DNA from: Pseudomonadota bacterium
GTDB taxonomy: Bacteria; Myxococcota_A; Polyangia; Polyangiales; Polyangiaceae
DNA length: 64,000 nt
Assembly (NCBI GenBank): GCA_023428245.1
Contig: JAEYYX010000035.1
Location: 57,180 to 121,179, forward strand
Reading direction: 5' to 3'
Positions 61,020 to 64,000 of this stretch are shown in pieces. How positions within the stretch are numbered: the stretch's first letter is position 1; the number at the start of each line of letters is the position of its first letter. The position numbers were made by a program, and so were the translations under genes. A model generated the notes under the pieces. That model saw only the letters and a list, made by a program, of their open reading frames with translations. It searched no databases and had not been told where the DNA came from.

Positions 61020-62585
61020 TCAGGAGCGCACAGGGCTCGCCTTGAGCGCTGCGCGACCGTCCTTGATGTAGACAGCGAAGCGCACCTCTTGCGCGCCGTG
61101 CTGCTGGACCAAAGCTTCGCGATTGCGGATCAGAGTTTCGCGGAACCGCTCATAGGTGAAACCTTCCACGTTCTCGCCACATTGGATCTTCATCTGAACG
61201 AACTGATCGAAGACACCTGGCCAATCCTCCTCGGACTGAATCGGCTTTCCTCGAGACGGCGGGTTCGGGAGGTTCCGTGAAGGCGGCGTCGGAAGGTTCC
61301 GCTGCGTCGGCAGAGCGCTCATAGGAACAGTCGTCGCGGGAGCGGAATCGACAGGCCCCGAATCGGGCACAGCAAACGCCGCCATCTGGGGCGTCGCGGG
61401 CAAGTCCCCGAGCACCTGTCCAAGGTCCGCGGCTTTGCGCGAGACGCCCCCCTGAGCTGCCGCGAGCTTGTCGATGCCATCGTTGAGGTCGGAGGCGATA
61501 CGCCGGTACACCCCGCGGAATTTGCTCGGCTGCAGGTGGTCGACCTTTCCCGTAGCGAGTGCCGTCGCCTCGCGCGCAAACTTCCGCAGAGGAACTGTGT
61601 GCTCCAGGTAGCTCATGATGAGTCCGAGAGCGAGCGCTCCAAAGGCAACCCCGAGCACCAAAGGCCAGCTCACCGACGCTTTGTCCTTGTCGTCCGCGAC
61701 CTGCAAGAAGCCAAAGATCGAGGTCACCGGCGTCGAGACGCGTCCGACCGCGTAACCCGCGCCGAGCGAGTACGCTTCACCGGGCAGGCGCGTGTACTGC
61801 ACAGCGAGGTCGGAGCCGATCTCACGAATGCCGCTGCGTCCCTTCTCGAGGTAGTCCGGATCTTGGGTGACCTTGTCGAGGTCGGTCACGATCTGATCTA
61901 GGCTCGTCTTCGGAAATCCTTCGGGAGCCGCCGCCGCCGTCCGCGAGCCGCTCACGTAAAAGGCGACGGCTGCGCCCGAACGCGCCGAGAGCTCGCGGGC
62001 AAACTTGTCGTCAATGATGCGTGCGCCGATGACCGCGCCCGCGGGCGCGCCACCAGCCTCGAGCTCGACGGGGCGAGCGACGATACGGTGCAGCCGTCCC
62101 CAGACGAGCGTGTCGTCACGAACAAACCCATGGAGCGCGTCGGCCACGACGGGATGCCCGCCGAGCTCCGGCTCTTCGCTGCCCTGGGTCGAGACGTTGC
62201 CGATCGCACCGATGACGCGTCCGCCGCGATCGACAGCAAACACAGCGTCGAAGGCCTGATCGGACGGGATGTCCTGACTGATCTTCTTGAGCGCCTTCTC
62301 GAGGGTGTCGCGCTGCCCTGGGTCAATCTTGCCCGCGGTAGACTGACTCGCCTGGTTCAGGGCCTTGGCGATGGTTCCGTCCACCGCAAACTTGATGAGA
62401 TGGGCGGCGCGGGTCCGAGCATCGTCCTTCAAGACTGCGGAGACGACTTGGCTATCGGCGGACAAGCCCTCGCCCAGCACCTTCCGCATGGCGCGGTTGT
62501 GGATACTCGCGGCGATCGAGAGCAGGAAAAGCGAGGCGCCGAGCGCGAGCCCAACGATGACGTACCAAAAGCGTGAGAGCAACAT
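61020..62585 (-). CDS. MXAN_5187-like membrane sensor protein
   Basis: 521 residues. One N-terminal membrane helix (about 8-28), then an extracytoplasmic sensor domain of about 260 residues that resembles a Cache/PAS-like fold (FDAVFAVDRGGRVIGAIGN, VIGARIIDDKFARELS). A second helix (about 306-328) leads to a HAMP-like segment and a Pro-rich linker. The C-terminal domain (about 450-521; VFDQFVQMKIQCGENVEGF, RETLIRNREALVQQHGAQEV) matches the C-terminal domain of Myxococcus MXAN_5187-type proteins. There is no kinase or methyl-accepting domain. Its start overlaps the stop of the cupredoxin-like gene by 1 bp (TAATG). Confidence 0.82.
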   Translation of the reverse strand: MLLSRFWYVIVGLALGASLFLLSIAASIHNRAMRKVLGEGLSADSQVVSAVLKDDARTRAAHLIKFAVDGTIAKALNQASQSTAGKIDPGQRDTLEKALKKISQDIPSDQAFDAVFAVDRGGRVIGAIGNVSTQGSEEPELGGHPVVADALHGFVRDDTLVWGRLHRIVARPVELEAGGAPAGAVIGARIIDDKFARELSARSGAAVAFYVSGSRTAAAAPEGFPKTSLDQIVTDLDKVTQDPDYLEKGRSGIREIGSDLAVQYTRLPGEAYSLGAGYAVGRVSTPVTSIFGFLQVADDKDKASVSWPLVLGVAFGALALGLIMSYLEHTVPLRKFAREATALATGKVDHLQPSKFRGVYRRIASDLNDGIDKLAAAQGGVSRKAADLGQVLGDLPATPQMAAFAVPDSGPVDSAPATTVPMSALPTQRNLPTPPSRNLPNPPSRGKPIQSEEDWPGVFDQFVQMKIQCGENVEGFTYERFRETLIRNREALVQQHGAQEVRFAVYIKDGRAALKASPVRS

Positions 62586-63325
62586 TAGTCCGACTTCTCC
62601 CCATCCTTCTTCGGCGTAGCGACAACCAGCGGCGGCACACCCACGTCACGATTCCCAAGCTTCACGTGCGCCGCGGGCCCGACCTTTTCCCCTGAGAAAA
62701 AGGCCTGCACGTCGTACTCACCGGGCGCGACGTTCGGGAACGAATACTCTCCCTTGGCATTCGGGTAAGTCGCCTCCATCAAGTTCGGCTCTCCCCGGAC
62801 CCACATCCGGACGCTCGGCGCAAGCTCATCTCGGATCTCGAAGGTCCCGGCGGCCGGAATGGTCCACTCGCGCTTGGCTCCTCGTCCGGTGTTGCTCGGG
62901 CCGAACTCCTTCATGCCAACGCCGTAGAGGCGGTGCTCGAAGGCGTCGACGTTGTGGAAGACAATTTTGGTGCCAGGGGTGGCGACGAGCATGACCGGCG
63001 TCGTGCGACCGCCCCCGACGCGCACGGTGATCGGCGCGCCCGGCTTTTGTGCTTCGGTGCCGAAAAGGCCAATCGCGACCTCTTTCGGAATGTACGGCGA
63101 GAGCTTCCGGTACTGGGCCGGAACCGTCGGAACCATCTCGCGGAACGTGTAGGAGCGAGATTTTGGGTCCTTCGACTCGACCCAAACGGGATTCTCGAGG
63201 TGGATATAGCCTGAGATCGAACCGACGACCCGCGCGCCGAGCGCTCCGATCGACGTGAGCGACATTGCCAGTAGCAGTGAGGCGCTGATCCGTCGCCGGA
63301 GTCGCCCCTGAACAGGAATGACCAT
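62585..63325 (-). CDS. exported cupredoxin-fold protein without copper-ligand Cys
   Basis: 246 residues. An N-terminal signal or anchor (ISASLLLAMSLTSIGALGA) is followed by a beta-rich domain resembling plastocyanin-like folds (TPGTKIVFHNVDAFEHRLYG, AAGTFEIRDELAPSVRMWV). A C-terminal carboxypeptidase-regulatory-like segment follows (GEYSFPNVAPGEYDVQAFF). No cysteine is present anywhere, so a classical type 1 copper site is impossible. It is translationally coupled to the MXAN_5187-like sensor and is probably its extracytoplasmic partner (inference). Confidence 0.75.
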   Translation of the reverse strand: MVIPVQGRLRRRISASLLLAMSLTSIGALGARVVGSISGYIHLENPVWVESKDPKSRSYTFREMVPTVPAQYRKLSPYIPKEVAIGLFGTEAQKPGAPITVRVGGGRTTPVMLVATPGTKIVFHNVDAFEHRLYGVGMKEFGPSNTGRGAKREWTIPAAGTFEIRDELAPSVRMWVRGEPNLMEATYPNAKGEYSFPNVAPGEYDVQAFFSGEKVGPAAHVKLGNRDVGVPPLVVATPKKDGEKSD

Positions 63326-63853
63326 GAGGGCGGAAAGAGTACCCTGAACAGAGCAGCTCTAGAAGAGCTGACAAAAAAGAAAAGGTTCCGGACCGCAGAT
63401 ACCGCAGCGAATTTTCAGTTCCGAACCCCTAGAATTTCTAGGTGGGCAGCTCGCTCCGGCTTCTGGCTTCCCGACGAGAGTCGTACGGGCGCAGCGCTCC
63501 ACCGGAATTGCTCACTTCCCGAATGGTTCAATTGGCGGGATTCGTTACTGATGGCTTGCCTGTTCCTGCAGAGGGAACCTCCATAAAAAGGTAAGCAGCC
63601 AGATCTACTTCGTCAACCCGGACCGTCCATTCAGGGGCCGAAGTCAGGCCGATTCGCTCGCACCCAAGCGGTCATGGTCGCACTCTCAAAGATTCGCTCC
63701 AAGGGCACCATTGCCTATTGACGTTCGCGCTCTTTTTTTTGGCCCCGGCGCGGGTAGCTGTCTGAGCGCCCGACCGAGCCTTCCCCTGAACTCACCCTTT
63801 GACTGAGCTCGAGCGTTCACTCACACATGTATCACCGAGCTCTCGAGCCCCCC
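63326..63853. other. long intergenic region before the tandem array
   Basis: More than 500 bp without a convincing gene on either strand. It contains a 15-bp palindrome (63428-63442) and a T8 run near 63732. No RNA gene could be recognised. The region may carry the promoter of the minus-strand sensor operon. Confidence 0.5.
63428..63442. promoter_or_regulatory. perfect 15-bp palindrome, candidate operator
   Basis: CCTAGAA-T-TTCTAGG is a perfect 7-1-7 inverted repeat about 103 bp upstream of the 63325 start codon, in A+T-richer sequence. It could be a regulator site for the cupredoxin-like/MXAN_5187-like operon. No consensus is recognised. Confidence 0.4.
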
Positions 63854-64000
63854 GCGAACCTTCGGTTCGCTCCTCGAGTGCACCCGACCTCGCACCCCGC
63901 GAACCTTCGGTTCGCTCCTCGAGTGCACCCGACCTCGCCCCCCGCGAACCTTCGGTTCGCTCCTCGAGTGCACCCGACCTCGCACCCCGCGAACCTTCGG
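63854..64000. repeat. 45-bp tandem repeat array, open at the window end
   Basis: Units start at 63854, 63899, 63944 and 63989 (partial), with an exact 45-bp period. Each begins with a perfect hairpin GCGAACC-TTC-GGTTCGC. Units 1 and 3 are identical; unit 2 differs by one base (A to C in the last 8). The 45-bp length is a multiple of three, but I see no gene containing it. The array continues beyond the window. Confidence 0.9.

Noticed and set aside
1..64000. CRISPR arrays, insertion sequences, prophage genes, tRNA or rRNA genes
   Set aside because: No transposase, integrase or phage proteins, no spaced direct-repeat array of CRISPR form, and no TPsiC-type or rRNA-like signals were seen by reading; a tRNA covariance search would be decisive.
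63854..64000. Terminal 45-bp array as a CRISPR array
   Set aside because: Units are continuous tandem copies with no unique spacers.

Overview
This window looks like chromosomal core and near-core DNA from a high-GC member of the Myxococcota (delta-proteobacterial lineage, most likely Polyangia-like). The evidence is a dense set of myxobacterial hallmarks. These include FHA domains fused to a sigma-54 activator, a class III cyclase and a GGDEF domain; Ser/Thr kinases with HRDVSPxN catalytic loops and PEGA or tail-anchor segments; and MXAN_5187-like and MXAN_6577-like proteins. There are also Gly-rich lipoproteins, a MYXO-CTERM-like protease tail, DUF4398/OmpA pairs and a complete isc operon. 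I see no insertion sequence, phage, CRISPR array, tRNA or rRNA. Species and any genome-wide statement are inference.

Layout. 0-14.2 kb: a divergent PAS histidine kinase and NtrC-type regulator; an M24 aminopeptidase; a stand-alone MNIO (DUF692)-DUF2063 fusion; a divergent acyl-CoA dehydrogenase; a folP-cdaA-cdaR operon (folate and c-di-AMP); a SurA-like/UPF0158 pair; glycerol kinase. 14.4-21.3 kb: an FHA-GAF-cyclase, then accA, a strikingly degenerate phosphoglycerate kinase homologue, tpiA, secG and a GT-C-like membrane protein. 21.3-26.9 kb: merR-iscS-iscU-iscA-hscB-hscA-fdx on the minus strand, with a cysteine-bearing MerR regulator where IscR is usually found. 27.2-34.4 kb: a secreted zincin lipoprotein, an Lhr-type helicase and a conserved-looking unknown. 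34.5-43.5 kb: DUF456 plus a lidless Hsp70-like protein, an RLAN ATP-grasp ligase, a GT-C membrane protein, FHA-GGDEF, a trypsin-like protease and a substrate-binding lipoprotein.

43.6-46.9 kb is a compact sigma-54 module: a Gly-rich lipoprotein gene followed by an FHA-sigma-54 activator. A cluster of palindromic TTGTGCAA/TTGCACAA sites and a well-spaced -24/-12 promoter then lead into an unrecognised exported lipoprotein. 47-51.5 kb: TPR-PEGA protein and two divergent Ser/Thr kinases. 51.8-58.9 kb: exbB-exbD-tonB, a lone cyclic-nucleotide-binding domain, lexA with a LexA-box-like palindrome inside its promoter spacer, DUF4398 and OmpA envelope proteins and a predicted beta-barrel. 59-63.3 kb: family 4 uracil-DNA glycosylase, trxB, an MXAN_5187-like membrane sensor and a cupredoxin-fold exported protein. 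The last 150 bases hold a 45-bp tandem repeat that runs off the window.

The most interesting items are the PGK homologue with nearly all substrate-binding residues replaced in an otherwise normal accA-tpiA-secG setting; the MerR-for-IscR swap with a dyad placed in a 19-bp promoter spacer; the self-contained FHA/sigma-54/lipoprotein circuit; the orphan MNIO-DUF2063 fusion; and the acyl-CoA dehydrogenase lacking a Glu at either usual catalytic-base position.
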